Positions 43,283 through 52,604 are shown, counted from the stretch's first letter. The stretch is DNA of 64,000 nucleotides from JANQTF01 sp036835375 (GCA_036835375.1 DAITMB010000011.1:1-64000); one strand, 5' to 3'. Numbers and translations are program-made. The notes: a model not told the origin generated them from the sequence alone.

Positions 43283-43576
43283 CTATCGGCAAAGGCAGCT
43301 GATGACCTCCAAATCCTGACCCTCGTCTCCGACTGCCACGCTCTTCATTTCATCCTTATAATAGCTTGTCTTTAGTGGCTCACCTCCATTGCCTGCGCTT
43401 GATTTCACCTTCAGTTTCATTCGGTCTCCTTCGTACACCACGCGGTCCACAAATATCTTGTGCCATACCGAAGGCTCTTTGACTAATTCAATATCGACGA
43501 CGGTGCGCTTGACAGCTGCAATCTCTAATATGCTTTCAAAGCGAAAATCTGTAACGGGAATGATGAGCTGTGACAT
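43283..43576 (-). CDS. Small protein of unknown function
   Basis: 97 residues, no signal peptide, no membrane segment. It begins MSQLIIPVTDFRFESILEI and ends with the Cys pair CLCR. The composition is beta-like with alternating hydrophobic residues (AVKRTVVDIELVKEPSVWHKI). I do not recognise the family. It lies on the same strand as the giant adhesin gene but 200 bases upstream of it, and the ORF is clean with a normal start, so it is probably real. Confidence 0.5.
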   Translation of the reverse strand: MSQLIIPVTDFRFESILEIAAVKRTVVDIELVKEPSVWHKIFVDRVVYEGDRMKLKVKSSAGNGGEPLKTSYYKDEMKSVAVGDEGQDLEVISCLCR

Positions 43577-43748
43577 GTGTAGAGGTTGATAAGCGAGAGA
43601 TTGAGAGGAGAGAGGTCAGAAGTCAGATAGGAAATGGAAACTTTGTACTGTGGAACATACGTGTTTTGAGTCGTCCTAGCTGTGGCTGGTTACTGCGATT
43701 GAAAATTACTGCGAATAGGATTTCATTTAGCTGTTTTTATCAAACATT

Positions 43749-43801
43749 CGACGGCCTTTCTTCCTGCTCGGTGTTGAAAACCAAGTAGAGAAAGGCCGTC
43801 G
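43749..43801 (-). terminator. Long dyad downstream of the GHEEG hydrolase gene
   Basis: Perfect 13-bp arms (43749-43761 and 43789-43801) with a 27-base loop, extendable by ACATT/AATGT beyond a small bulge. It lies about 55 bases past the stop at 43856. The tail on the minus strand is AATGTTTG rather than a T-run. It is a likely transcript end, but not a textbook terminator. Confidence 0.55.
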
Positions 43802-43855
43802 TCTAATGTGTGGGTGAATTACCTGATCAATTACCAGATAAAAAAAATGTCCTCC

Positions 43856-45064
43856 TCAAGATTTGATAAAGCGAATAGGGTTGGACTCGTCCAACTGAAG
43901 GAGATACACTCCCGAAGGTAGATCCGCGACGGACAAAGTAATTCGGTCAGGGCCAACGGTCTGAAAAGGAAGTTGCCATGAGCGGCCATCCATGCCAATG
44001 ATCTTCACATTTGCAGGCACCATGCGCCATTGCCCTTCAACTTGTAGAATGTCGGTGGCTGGGTTGGGATAGGTTTTTAAGCTCAATGCCCCAAATCCAT
44101 CTTCGACACTCACCTTTGTGCTGCCGCTGATGAGATAGGACCAAGCGTCCAAAAAGCTGGGTTCTCCCCCAGTTCTTGGCGTGAAAGCAGAGACCACAAC
44201 AGCATCATTAAAAGCTCCAGGAGACTGAGCAGGCGTAGCATTCGTCACAAGGCGGTGAGAATTGCTGTAAGGGTGCGCAACTGAAAGGACGTTTTGCACC
44301 GCGCCAAAGGTATTCAAGCCCAAAGCCTCCCAAGTAGCCGTTTGGCGTTCAAGGGCGACGCGCTCGTCCTGTTCGTGGGCAAAGCCATACCAGCGGCTGC
44401 CGGGTGTTGCTTTCGCGGTAGCCAGCCAAGCCGCAGCGGAATTTGAGTTGGTGTTCCAGTCGGCCCAACCCATCATGACGACACGGGCGACCTCATACTC
44501 CTTGCCGATCGCAGCAGCATATCCAGCACCTTCCTCATGACCGATGACGCGAAACTGACTCCAGGAAAGGGTGCTATCACCAGTCCAAAACTTATTCCAG
44601 CCATTGCCAGGAAAGGTTTGGTTGAGGTATTTGAGCGCAACAATGAGCCGATGCTCGATGCTGTTGATCCGGCTAATGTTGACTTGGCTGGAGAGATCTT
44701 CTCCTGTGAGACCTTCCAACCTTGCGTTCACGAAGCAATCAGGATCAGCGCTCGCGCCGCAAGCAGCTTGGATTTCCAGCGGCTCATTGTCCACATACTT
44801 CAACGCAATGGCATGATAGCCGAGTTTACCGGCTTGAACAATGAAATCTGCGTAAAAATTGGGCTGATAGTTTTTCCCAGGTAAGAACAAAACCAATTCT
44901 TGGTGATGGTAAATCGGCTCCCGATGGACGTAGCAAGGTCCGCGAAAATCGGTAATTCGCGAATCCGCGAGGTTGAGTGCAAAGGTGAAAGAGTTTTGGG
45001 CACGGACAGGCACAAAGATCAACAGGACCAAGCCGAGGAGAAATAAAAATAGACGCATTCTCAT
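43856..45064 (-). CDS. Alpha/beta-hydrolase-like T9SS cargo lacking the nucleophile Ser
   Basis: 402 residues from the ATG at 45064 with signal peptide (LFLFLLGLVLLIFVPVRA). The fold is hydrolase-like and resembles the BPSS1187 type: LVLFLPGKNYQPN (58-70), a late Asp/His region, and at 175-179 the elbow GHEEG where GHSxG is expected. Glu177 stands at the nucleophile position. The following AGYAAAIGKEYEVARVVMMG matches the usual helix and strand. The C-terminus is a type A sorting domain (LKTYPNPATDILQVEG, LPSGVYLLQL). It is either catalytically dead and used for binding, or uses Glu differently. No neighbour explains its role. Confidence 0.78.
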   Translation of the reverse strand: MRMRLFLFLLGLVLLIFVPVRAQNSFTFALNLADSRITDFRGPCYVHREPIYHHQELVLFLPGKNYQPNFYADFIVQAGKLGYHAIALKYVDNEPLEIQAACGASADPDCFVNARLEGLTGEDLSSQVNISRINSIEHRLIVALKYLNQTFPGNGWNKFWTGDSTLSWSQFRVIGHEEGAGYAAAIGKEYEVARVVMMGWADWNTNSNSAAAWLATAKATPGSRWYGFAHEQDERVALERQTATWEALGLNTFGAVQNVLSVAHPYSNSHRLVTNATPAQSPGAFNDAVVVSAFTPRTGGEPSFLDAWSYLISGSTKVSVEDGFGALSLKTYPNPATDILQVEGQWRMVPANVKIIGMDGRSWQLPFQTVGPDRITLSVADLPSGVYLLQLDESNPIRFIKS

Positions 45065-45544
45065 GTCGTAATAAAGGTAATGGCCATGCTCTTTGCAAAA
45101 AAACGCAATCAGGGCGCTGGAAACTGAGCTCGTGTGAATAGGCAATAACGCTTGATGTTGTGAGATCACCCACGAACGAATCAGTTTTCATTTCCCAAAT
45201 CTGTGTCTTTTCGAATCGGCATTCACGTGGATGAAAGGAAAAATATGCAATGAAAAAGAGCGGACCAGAGATAATCTCTCGTGAGAAGGAAATCAAAGTT
45301 AGTCCTTTGAATTCTAATTAGGACATCCAAACATAGGAAAGGGTGAATCTTAAAACAAAAAAAACTAGTGTTCAAAATTCATGAAGAGAAGAGGCTAGCG
45401 AGTCCAAAATGAAATCACTTTTGAGGGCATCTGCTGGAAAATAACACTCCGGATCCAACTTAAAAGACGATGAAGACTGGCGCTTTGTGAGTAAAAATCA
45501 GGGGATAAATTAACGCGTCCTAAAAAAAAACCGTAATTCAGGGC
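45065..45544. other. Divergent intergenic region (480 bases), AT-rich
   Basis: It separates the minus-strand hydrolase-like gene from the plus-strand gene at 45545. The one -7 type match is TAACTTTG on the minus strand at 45294-45301, 230 bases before its gene, too far to be convincing. No RNA gene, dyad or ORF stands out. Confidence 0.4.
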
Positions 45545-45949
45545 ATGAAAGCAGATATTCCGATTCGAAGGGTTGAAGACATTGCGATTGCGATCCTTCC
45601 GCCCTTGATCCAGCCAGACGCAAGCCTATGGGAAGTGTATCTGATCAATCTCAAGGGCGACGCCATTCAAAATGTGTTGATCAGCTCTCGCGGCTACGGC
45701 TTGAAGGATGGAAAAGACATTGAGACCTCGGTCTTGAGACACTTTATTGAGCAGATGAACCCACTTTCTTATCAGATGATTGAGCAGATCCAAACTTCTC
45801 TATTTGACCTCCACCACGAGTACTGGGTGAGTTTCAGCTATGAAGATTTTCTGTACGACAAAAAATATACCTTTGAAAAAGGATCCATTTCTACAGATTC
45901 CTTCCACTACGTTCCCTTCCTGAATCGCGAAGGGGTCATGCTAGATTGA
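45545..45949 (+). CDS. Conserved Bacteroidota protein of unknown function
   Basis: 134 residues, soluble. It opens MKADIPIRRVEDIAIAILPP and has WEVYLINLKGDAIQNVLISS, SRGYGLKDGKDIETSVLRHF and HEYWVSFSYEDFLYDKKYTF, ending VPFLNREGVMLD. I recognise this layout (K-x-D-I-x-x-P/R-V, WxVYLIN, SxGYGxxDGxxxxTSxLRHxxE, YDKKFxF, L-x-GVL) from a small protein found across this phylum. Some database entries call it a phenylalanyl-tRNA synthetase subunit, but it has no synthetase motif. Function unknown. It is monocistronic, with a shared long dyad to the next convergent gene. Confidence 0.7.
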   Translation: MKADIPIRRVEDIAIAILPPLIQPDASLWEVYLINLKGDAIQNVLISSRGYGLKDGKDIETSVLRHFIEQMNPLSYQMIEQIQTSLFDLHHEYWVSFSYEDFLYDKKYTFEKGSISTDSFHYVPFLNREGVMLD

Positions 45950-45958
45950 TATGCAAAG

Positions 45959-46075
45959 AAAAAAGCAGGAAGCGGTAGCAAATAAAAGGCACGACACAGA
46001 TTCATGAATCCAAAACCCAAAAGTCTTGTCTGAATCTATTATCAATGCCCGACGATTGACCACCACTTCCTGCTT
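45959..46075 (-). terminator. Long-arm terminator of the T9SS cargo gene at 46088
   Basis: Arms 45963-45976 and 46062-46075 pair over 14 positions. The one imperfect pair is G-U only on the minus strand. TTTTTT follows on that strand (A-run 45959-45964). The 85-base loop contains a further AGATTCA/TGAATCT pair (45998-46004, 46031-46037). It lies just past the stop at 46088. Confidence 0.65.
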
Positions 46076-46087
46076 GACAGTTGGCTG

Positions 46088-47140
46088 TTAATGCTGCTTC
46101 ACGACCTTCTGTACTCTTACTCCTTGAGCGCTCATGATGCGCGCCATGTAGGTGCCATCTGGTAAGTGATTAATGTCAATTACTTCGCGGCTGGCTTGGA
46201 GCGTCTGCGTTAAAACGATTCGTCCCTGCAAGTCCATCAGATCCATCTGAACCGGCAACAAAGAAGATTCAAGCTCCACCATGATCTGCTGTGAAGCAGG
46301 AGTAGGATACATGCGTACTTGACGCTCCTGAAGCTGGGCCAGGCCCGTATTGGCACCAAAAATCTGATACCCTTTCCAAGATCCCTCACTGTACAGAAAG
46401 AAGAGGCCGTTGGCATAAGATGCCCCAAACGAAGACCGATTGGGCGCATCGACCGGGAGCTGGATGGAGCTTACATAGGCACCTGTCGACTTGTTGATCA
46501 GGAGCAGTCGCAGATTTGCGTGGTCATAAATTCCGATTTCGGCGCCGGGACAGCCCACATACACGACCGTATTGGAGTTGATGGAGGATTCCGGTACAGG
46601 AAGGCCTGTGATCAGATATTGCCCCAGAAAGCTGTTATCCGCTCGGCTATACCGATGGATAAATCCTTCGAAATAGTAGATGATCTCGTTTGCGTCCGTG
46701 TCCAAGGCACCGATGGACTGAGAATTGGGCTGATTGGTGGTAAACACTACACTGCCCGTCCCTGTAGGAAAGCTCGTGCCAGCGGTGAGGGTATGAACAA
46801 AGATTCCCAAACTTCCGAATCCATTTCCTTCAAATTGATTGGTCTGAGGATTCCACCAGGCACCGCGGTAATCAAATCCTTGAGCAACTGTATCCACAAG
46901 GTCGCCAGCCATGTTGTAGGTATTTACGGGATAATTAGCAGATCCCGCATTCACCGAGTAGTAGAGATTCGCTAAGGGATTATACACGACAGCAGACCGA
47001 TTATTGGTCCCCCCCGCGGAGGCGACAAGCCGGATCACCTCCTGCGCAGGGTCTAACAACGTGCACTGAGCATGAGCACTCGTTGAAAAAAGCAGCATCG
47101 TCAATAAGGAAAAATTTACGAAGTAAAAAAGTTTTTTCAT
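46088..47140 (-). CDS. Secreted T9SS cargo protein, propeller-like
   Basis: 350 residues from the ATG at 47140, with signal peptide (FVNFSLLTMLLFSTSAHA). The mature protein reads like a beta-propeller, with repeated Tyr/Asn-rich strands such as VVYNPLANLYYSVNAG, YRGAWWNPQTNQFEGNGFG and ANEIIYYFEGFIHRYSRADN. A type A sorting domain ends it (VRMYPTPASQQIMVEL, LMDLQGRIVLT, LPDGTYMARIM, VVKQH). No active site is recognisable. It is likely a surface sensor, adhesin or scaffold. It has its own terminator and no near neighbour on the same strand except the distant GH13. Confidence 0.78.
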   Translation of the reverse strand: MKKLFYFVNFSLLTMLLFSTSAHAQCTLLDPAQEVIRLVASAGGTNNRSAVVYNPLANLYYSVNAGSANYPVNTYNMAGDLVDTVAQGFDYRGAWWNPQTNQFEGNGFGSLGIFVHTLTAGTSFPTGTGSVVFTTNQPNSQSIGALDTDANEIIYYFEGFIHRYSRADNSFLGQYLITGLPVPESSINSNTVVYVGCPGAEIGIYDHANLRLLLINKSTGAYVSSIQLPVDAPNRSSFGASYANGLFFLYSEGSWKGYQIFGANTGLAQLQERQVRMYPTPASQQIMVELESSLLPVQMDLMDLQGRIVLTQTLQASREVIDINHLPDGTYMARIMSAQGVRVQKVVKQH

Positions 47141-47293
47141 TTTCGATTGGATTAGTGTTGAAAATTGGCAGTTCACAATTGCTGACAAAAACTAAGCCCG
47201 CCGTCCAAATTCACGGAAAATCCAGATAGCACTTAGCTCTTGATCTCCAAAAGCTAAGAAAAAAATATTTTACGGACAACAAACATTCCCCGG

Positions 47294-49147
47294 TTAAAGA
47301 ATTTCCAGTATTAGTCCCGCCTTTGCGGGTACGGTGATGCTGCCCTTGGTAAGTTCGTAGATTTGCCCGCTCAGAACATCTTTCGCCTCAGCATGCCCCA
47401 GCAGCATTTCGGAAAACGTCTCCAAAGACAGTTCTCGTGCCGTATCTGCCTGATTGAGCAGGACCATCACTTTCTGGCCATCGGTGTATCGAAAATAAGG
47501 ATACACGCCTTGCTGGGGGGCAAAGTGAACGAGTCCACCGCCGTGCAATGCCGGGGCAGATTTGCGCCACAAAAGTAGCTGGCGCATAAACGCCTGCGCT
47601 TCGCGCGCCGCATCGCTCAAGCCTTCTCCTGTGACAGCATTGACTTTATCCCCCGGCCATCCACCAGGAAAGTCGCTCCGAATGATGCCATGGTCTTCGG
47701 TCCCAGGATTTTTCATCAGCACTTCCGTCCCATAAAATATCTGAGGAATGCCCCGGGTAGTGAGCAGATAAATGATCCCCAGACGAAAGCGGGCCTCATC
47801 TTCCCCCACCTGTGTGAAGAAGCGACTCATGTCATGATTGTCTGGAAACACGACCAGATTGTCCGGTTCTGGATACAAGAAATCGAGCGCGAGGGTCTCA
47901 TACAGCTTCACCCAAGGATCCGACCAAGGCTGGTACTCCTCCACGAGGCTGCTACGAAGGGCCTCTTGCAGCGGAAAATCCATGAGGCCAGGCAGACAAG
48001 AAGTATAGCCATTGGGATTTTGTTTCCCCCGCTGCCAATAGGACACGACTGCTGGATTCACGTGCCACTCCTCCCCTACAATGTTGAAATTCGGATACTC
48101 GTTCATGACCTGACAAGTCCAGTCGCTCATGAAATCCATGTCGGGATAGGGATAGGTGTCCATTCGAATCCCCGCGAGCCCCGCATATTCGATCCACCAG
48201 ATACTGTTTTGGATCAAATACTTCGCCAGCAGGGGTTGGCGCTGGTTGAGGTCGGGCATCGACTCGACAAACCAGCCGTCGGTGAACAGCTTGCGGTCCC
48301 AGGCTGCGGCATAAGGATCTTGGACGGTCGTGTGCCGGTGATTCGTTTGGCGAAAGGTCCCACCAAAGTTGATCCAGTCCGGTGTAGGCAGATCATCCAT
48401 CCACCAGTGGCCAGAGCCACAGTGATTGAGGATCATGTCCATGATGAGCTTGATGCCTTTTTGCTTCGCTAAAGCACTCATTTGCTGGTAGGCTTCATTC
48501 GTGCCGAAACGAGCATCCACGGCGTAGAAATCCGTCGTGGAATACCCGTGATAAGAATAGCGAGCTTGGTCGTTTTCCAGCACTGGATTGAGCCAAATGG
48601 CTGAGAACCCCATGTCAGCGATATAGTCGAGATGATTGACAATGCCTTGAATGTCTCCGCCATGCCGACCACCGGGGAGCATTCGATTAGGCTTCTCCTT
48701 CAAATGCGCAACCTGATCATTGCTGGGGTCTCCATTCGCAAATCGGTCTGGCGTGATGAGGTACAGCACATCGCTGGCAACATATCCTTGGCCAGCGCTG
48801 GGGTCTCTCGGCAGCAGTTCATACGCATAGGACTGCTGCTTTCTGCCATCACTCCAAAATTCAATGTCAAAAGTGCCTGGGGCGACCGTAGGATCCAATT
48901 CGAGGTCGAGAAAGAGATAGTTCGGATTTTCTACCCGAATGACCTGCGCTAGACGCACGCCTGGATACGCAAGCTGAGGGCGGAGCGCGGAAATGTCGGG
49001 ACCGTGCACGAGGAGCTGTAGGCGCGAGTCCTTCATGCCAGCCCACCAAAAAGCAGGTTCGAGATGAAGAATCTCATAGGCAGGCTGTGCCGGAGCATGG
49101 CTATAGGGAAGCCATAGCGCGAGGAGGAGACAAAGGGAGAGTCGCAT
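47294..49147 (-). CDS. Secreted GH13 glycoside hydrolase, cyclomaltodextrinase/neopullulanase-like
   Basis: 617 residues from the ATG at 49147 with signal peptide (LCLLLALWLPYSHAPA). An N-terminal beta domain of about 110 residues matches the cyclomaltodextrinase N-terminal module. The barrel has the GH13 regions in order: IMDMILNHCGSGH (235-247), GIRMDTYPYP (326-335) with nucleophile Asp330, IVGEEWHVN (356-364) with Glu359 acid-base, and FPDNHDMSRF (434-443) with Asp439. A short C-terminal beta domain follows. The enzyme would hydrolyse cyclodextrins, pullulan or maltooligosaccharides in the periplasm. The GH3 gene lies 268 bases upstream on the same strand, but a terminator lies between them. 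Confidence 0.87.
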   Translation of the reverse strand: MRLSLCLLLALWLPYSHAPAQPAYEILHLEPAFWWAGMKDSRLQLLVHGPDISALRPQLAYPGVRLAQVIRVENPNYLFLDLELDPTVAPGTFDIEFWSDGRKQQSYAYELLPRDPSAGQGYVASDVLYLITPDRFANGDPSNDQVAHLKEKPNRMLPGGRHGGDIQGIVNHLDYIADMGFSAIWLNPVLENDQARYSYHGYSTTDFYAVDARFGTNEAYQQMSALAKQKGIKLIMDMILNHCGSGHWWMDDLPTPDWINFGGTFRQTNHRHTTVQDPYAAAWDRKLFTDGWFVESMPDLNQRQPLLAKYLIQNSIWWIEYAGLAGIRMDTYPYPDMDFMSDWTCQVMNEYPNFNIVGEEWHVNPAVVSYWQRGKQNPNGYTSCLPGLMDFPLQEALRSSLVEEYQPWSDPWVKLYETLALDFLYPEPDNLVVFPDNHDMSRFFTQVGEDEARFRLGIIYLLTTRGIPQIFYGTEVLMKNPGTEDHGIIRSDFPGGWPGDKVNAVTGEGLSDAAREAQAFMRQLLLWRKSAPALHGGGLVHFAPQQGVYPYFRYTDGQKVMVLLNQADTARELSLETFSEMLLGHAEAKDVLSGQIYELTKGSITVPAKAGLILEIL

Positions 49148-49302
49148 CTGGAGGGGAGGATGTGTTGGTAAATGAATGACTAACGCTGATCGCATCGGGG
49201 TTGCGCAGCAAGGTGGAAGACTAATTTGCAGCAATTTTGGGAATTGAGCCGAATGAACCTTGTGAAAAGTAAGTCGATCTTGCTCTGGAGGGTGTAATAC
49301 TG

Positions 49303-49363
49303 AAAACAGGGCAAGGTGACGCAAACAGCCAATTCACCTGCTGATAGTCGTCTCCTTGCCCTG
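49303..49363 (-). terminator. Terminator of the GH3 gene
   Basis: Fifteen-position stem (49307-49321 and 49349-49363) with one mismatch around a 27-base loop; TTTT follows on the minus strand (49303-49306). It lies about 50 bases past the GH3 stop at 49416 and before the GH13 start at 49147. The two glycosidase genes are therefore probably separate transcripts. Confidence 0.7.
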
Positions 49364-49415
49364 CGTCTTTCCTTGATGATTACCACAACCCTGTTTGGTA
49401 ACCCTACGGCATGCC

Positions 49416-51725
49416 TCAATCGAGGGTAAATGTAGATGCTAATAATTCGGCACTGTGAGGCCCCACCATCACCCGAAACTGGCCAGGCTCTGCTTTGATC
49501 TCTCCGCTAGCGGTGTAAAATGCCAAATCTTTGGCTTTCAACTGGATCGTGACCCGCTTTTCTTCCCCTGGATTCAGGCTCACCCGGCTGTATCCTTTGA
49601 GCTCTTTCACCGGACGGGTACGGCTCCCTACCAAGTCGCGGACATACAATTGCACTACTTCAGAGCCGGCTACTTTACCGGTGTTTTTCACCGTGACACT
49701 CACCGCGATCGAATCCTGCATTCCCATTCGATTGGCACTGAGGCCCAGGTTACTGAAAGAAAATTGGGTGTAGCTCAGCCCATAGCCGAAGGGATATAGT
49801 GGGTCGTTTTTCTCATCTGAATAATGCGACCAAAATACCAAATCGTCGTCTCGGTAGGGGCGGCCTGTGGACTTCTGGCTGTAATACAGCGGCACTTGAC
49901 CCGTCGCACGAGGAAAACTCACTGGGAGCTTGCCCGAAGGATTGTAATCGCCAAAAAGCACATCCGCAAGGGCGTGTCCTGACTGACTTCCGAGAAACCA
50001 TGCTTCCACGAGGGCAGGCACTTGCGGCGCAACGTCCGTCAATACGAGCGGACGACCATTCATAAGCACCAAGACGATGTTGGGATTGACAGCACGCACC
50101 GCAGCAAGGAGTTCGACTTGCAGTCCGGGCAAATCAAGCTCTACCCGGCTTCGGCCCTCTCCCGACTGAAAACAGTCTTCACCCAAGGCCATGATTACCA
50201 CATCGGCTCCTCTGGCCACTCGAACAGCCTCCCCGATGCCAGCGGTATCGGTCTCATTGATGCGAAGCTCTGTCACAAAGCTTCGGGTTCCATCCACCAG
50301 ACGCAGTCCGGGTGCATGGCGCACGGTCGCATTGGCTCCGACAGCCGCTTGAATCCCTTCCAACAGCGAGACAGCTGTGTTCGTTTGCGCATTGGCTCGC
50401 CAGCTTCCGAGCGGATTGTCCTTATCCGCAGCCAGTGGCCCGATCACGGCAATGGTTCCGCGACGTTGAAGCGGCAAAAGTTGCCCTTCGTTTTTGAGCA
50501 GGACGATAGACTTGCGGGCTACATCGCGGGCAGCTTCGAGGTGTGCAGGTGCAGAGAGGGTGGCTTTTTCGCGTGCCTCATCGCTGTAGCGGTAGGGATC
50601 GTCAAACAAGCCCAGCCGAAACTTGACGCGCAAAATGCGGCGGACCGCATCGTCAATGAGTGCCTCTTGAACCACGCCTTCCCTCACGAGTCCCGGCAAA
50701 AATGGCTGATAGCTGTAGCCCTCCATGTCCATGTCACTTCCAGCAACGATTGCTAGCTTCGCTGCATCTTGGAGGTTCGCGGCGACACCATGGGGGATCA
50801 TTTCTGCGATAGAAGCCCAGTCTGACACCACAAATCCGTCCCAATCCCAAGCACCTTTGAGGATATTGCGCTGAAGTGCTACGCTGCCCGTGGCAGGAAT
50901 TCCGCCAATCTCATTGAAGGAATTCATGAAGGTGGCAACTCCGGCTTGGGCTGCTGCATAAAACGGCGGAAGCACGACATCGTGCAGGGTGGCATCGCCG
51001 ATGTCCACGGTGTTATAATCTCTGCCAGATTCGGCATAGCCATAGGCAGCAAAATGTTTGGCGCAGGCGGCAATGGTGTTGGTGGCGGAGAGGTCGTTCC
51101 CCTGAAATCCCCGCACGCGGGCAGCGGCAACCAAGGCGCCCAAGTAGGGATCTTCGCCTGCACTTTCCATGATCCGGCCCCACCGAGCGTCTCGGGCGAT
51201 GTCCACCATGGGCGCAAAGGTCCAATGAACTCCGGCAGCGGCTGTTTCGGTAGCAGCTACACGAGCAGAGGTTTCAATGGCGGCTAAGTCCCAGCTGGCG
51301 GCTTCGCCCAGTGGCACTGGAAACATGGTGCGGTACCCGTGGATCACGTCATATCCAAAAATCAAAGGGATCCCCAATCGGCTGTTTTCAACAGCCATGC
51401 GCTGCGCGGCACGGGTCTGCTCGGCTGAGAGCACATTGAGCAAAGAACCCACACCACCGTCTCGGATCAGTCCGTACTTGAGCGAATCTGAGCTTCCGGT
51501 AGGCACAGGTCCTGTGACATCCCAGCTGCTGCTATATTGATTCATTTGCCCGACTTTCTCTTCCAATGTCATGAGTGCGAGGAGAGAGTCAATGCGCGAT
51601 TCGATCCGAAGATCTGCCGGAGATGCTTGTGCAAGAGCAGAAGAGGGCGTAAACCAGGCTATACAGCCCAGCATCCATGTCAACAATCTTGTAAAGCGTA
51701 GGGGTGAGTGAAGAAGAAAATTCAT
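49416..51725 (-). CDS. bglX: Beta-glucosidase, GH3 family
   Basis: 769 residues with signal peptide (LTWMLGCIAWFTPSSALA). GH3 N-terminal barrel: EEKVGQMNQY, IPLIFGYDVIHGYRTMFPVP, APMVDIARDARWGRIMESAG, KHFAAYGYAE (223-232) and the nucleophile Asp302 in GFVVSDWASI. The (alpha/beta)6 domain has SIVLLKNEGQLLPL and AVIGPLAAD, and the fibronectin-like C-terminal domain ends in a standard VMVGPHS strand. Length and layout match BglX, which releases glucose from beta-linked oligosaccharides in the periplasm. It is the first gene of a possible saccharide region. Confidence 0.93.
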   Translation of the reverse strand: MNFLLHSPLRFTRLLTWMLGCIAWFTPSSALAQASPADLRIESRIDSLLALMTLEEKVGQMNQYSSSWDVTGPVPTGSSDSLKYGLIRDGGVGSLLNVLSAEQTRAAQRMAVENSRLGIPLIFGYDVIHGYRTMFPVPLGEAASWDLAAIETSARVAATETAAAGVHWTFAPMVDIARDARWGRIMESAGEDPYLGALVAAARVRGFQGNDLSATNTIAACAKHFAAYGYAESGRDYNTVDIGDATLHDVVLPPFYAAAQAGVATFMNSFNEIGGIPATGSVALQRNILKGAWDWDGFVVSDWASIAEMIPHGVAANLQDAAKLAIVAGSDMDMEGYSYQPFLPGLVREGVVQEALIDDAVRRILRVKFRLGLFDDPYRYSDEAREKATLSAPAHLEAARDVARKSIVLLKNEGQLLPLQRRGTIAVIGPLAADKDNPLGSWRANAQTNTAVSLLEGIQAAVGANATVRHAPGLRLVDGTRSFVTELRINETDTAGIGEAVRVARGADVVIMALGEDCFQSGEGRSRVELDLPGLQVELLAAVRAVNPNIVLVLMNGRPLVLTDVAPQVPALVEAWFLGSQSGHALADVLFGDYNPSGKLPVSFPRATGQVPLYYSQKSTGRPYRDDDLVFWSHYSDEKNDPLYPFGYGLSYTQFSFSNLGLSANRMGMQDSIAVSVTVKNTGKVAGSEVVQLYVRDLVGSRTRPVKELKGYSRVSLNPGEEKRVTIQLKAKDLAFYTASGEIKAEPGQFRVMVGPHSAELLASTFTLD

Positions 51726-52130
51726 TTGTATGGAAAATTAAGGAGTCCGGGTGTGCAGGAAACGTTAGTTGAAAAGAACCAACTAAGCATATTAGCTGGT
51801 CGGGGGCAATATACTTTGCAAATTTTATTAAGACACTTCTATAGCCCTTCGGACAAGCACAGCTAGCTCATGGCTTTTCCAGAGAGTCGATGAACATCGT
51901 CGCAAACAATTGGCCTTGAACTGCATGATTTCCCGAACATATTCCAAGGGGTATTCACGGTGAAAATTCTAAGAAGAAACTTGTACCTTTCCTCAGTTAG
52001 GATCATGCTACTACCGACAAGAACCCGATCACCCACATCATTTGAAGATGGGTTCCATGCAGAAATTGGCCTCTACGATTATTTCCGCGCTTTTCTGTTT
52101 ATCCTATCCTACTTCGCTCCGGAAACCTCC
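51726..52130. other. Intergenic region upstream of bglX (405 bases)
   Basis: It holds the presumed bglX promoter and the end of the deaminase gene. A 108-residue reading frame on the plus strand (51960-52286) overlaps the deaminase antisense and has no protein-like features. I see no exact TAnnTTTG box, dyad or RNA gene. Confidence 0.45.
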
Positions 52131-52604
52131 TTAGTACTCCATTTTATCTACTGTGGCTTTCCATGCCACGAATGGCTCCGTTGCTTTTTGCTCACAGCCT
52201 TGCTGCATGTCGAGTGTTCGCTCATGCATCGGAAGGGCGAGCTCCCGATAAATAAATGCGTCGTCAAAGCCCGCATCGGCAGCTAGCTCCTTGCCTGCTG
52301 CATAAAATACCCGATCGGGCCTCGCCCAGTAAATCGCCCCCAGGCACATAGGGCAAGGTTCACAACTGGTGTACAGCTCGCAGCCACTGAGCTGAAAGGT
52401 GCCAAGGAATTCGCAGGCTGCACGAATGGCCACCACTTCGGCATGCGCCGTAGGGTCGTGGCTGGCGGTCACCCGATTCGCTCCCCGCGCGATGATCTTG
52501 CTGTCTTTCACCACCAGCGCGCCGAAAGGTCCGCCGCCTTGCTTCACATTCTCACAAGCAATTCGTATGGCTTCTTGCAGAAATGACGTTGTCTCTTCGG
52601 TCAT
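52131..52604 (-). CDS. Nucleoside/guanine deaminase (CDA fold)
   Basis: 157 residues from the ATG at 52604, in the usual size of guanine deaminase (GuaD) and tRNA adenosine deaminase proteins. Zinc ligands are His in DPTAHAEVVAIRAAC, with the catalytic Glu of HAE, and Cys pair in CEPCPMCLGAIYW. NRVTASHDPTAHAEV is the GuaD-like approach to the site, with GFDDAFIYRE in the C-terminal part typical of the guanine branch. Most likely it turns guanine into xanthine for purine salvage; cytosine cannot be excluded. Its start lies only 31 bases from the divergent subtilase start. Confidence 0.85.
   Translation of the reverse strand: MTEETTSFLQEAIRIACENVKQGGGPFGALVVKDSKIIARGANRVTASHDPTAHAEVVAIRAACEFLGTFQLSGCELYTSCEPCPMCLGAIYWARPDRVFYAAGKELAADAGFDDAFIYRELALPMHERTLDMQQGCEQKATEPFVAWKATVDKMEY

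Noticed and set aside
51960..52286. 108-residue plus-strand ORF
   Set aside because: Overlaps the deaminase gene antisense and has no features.
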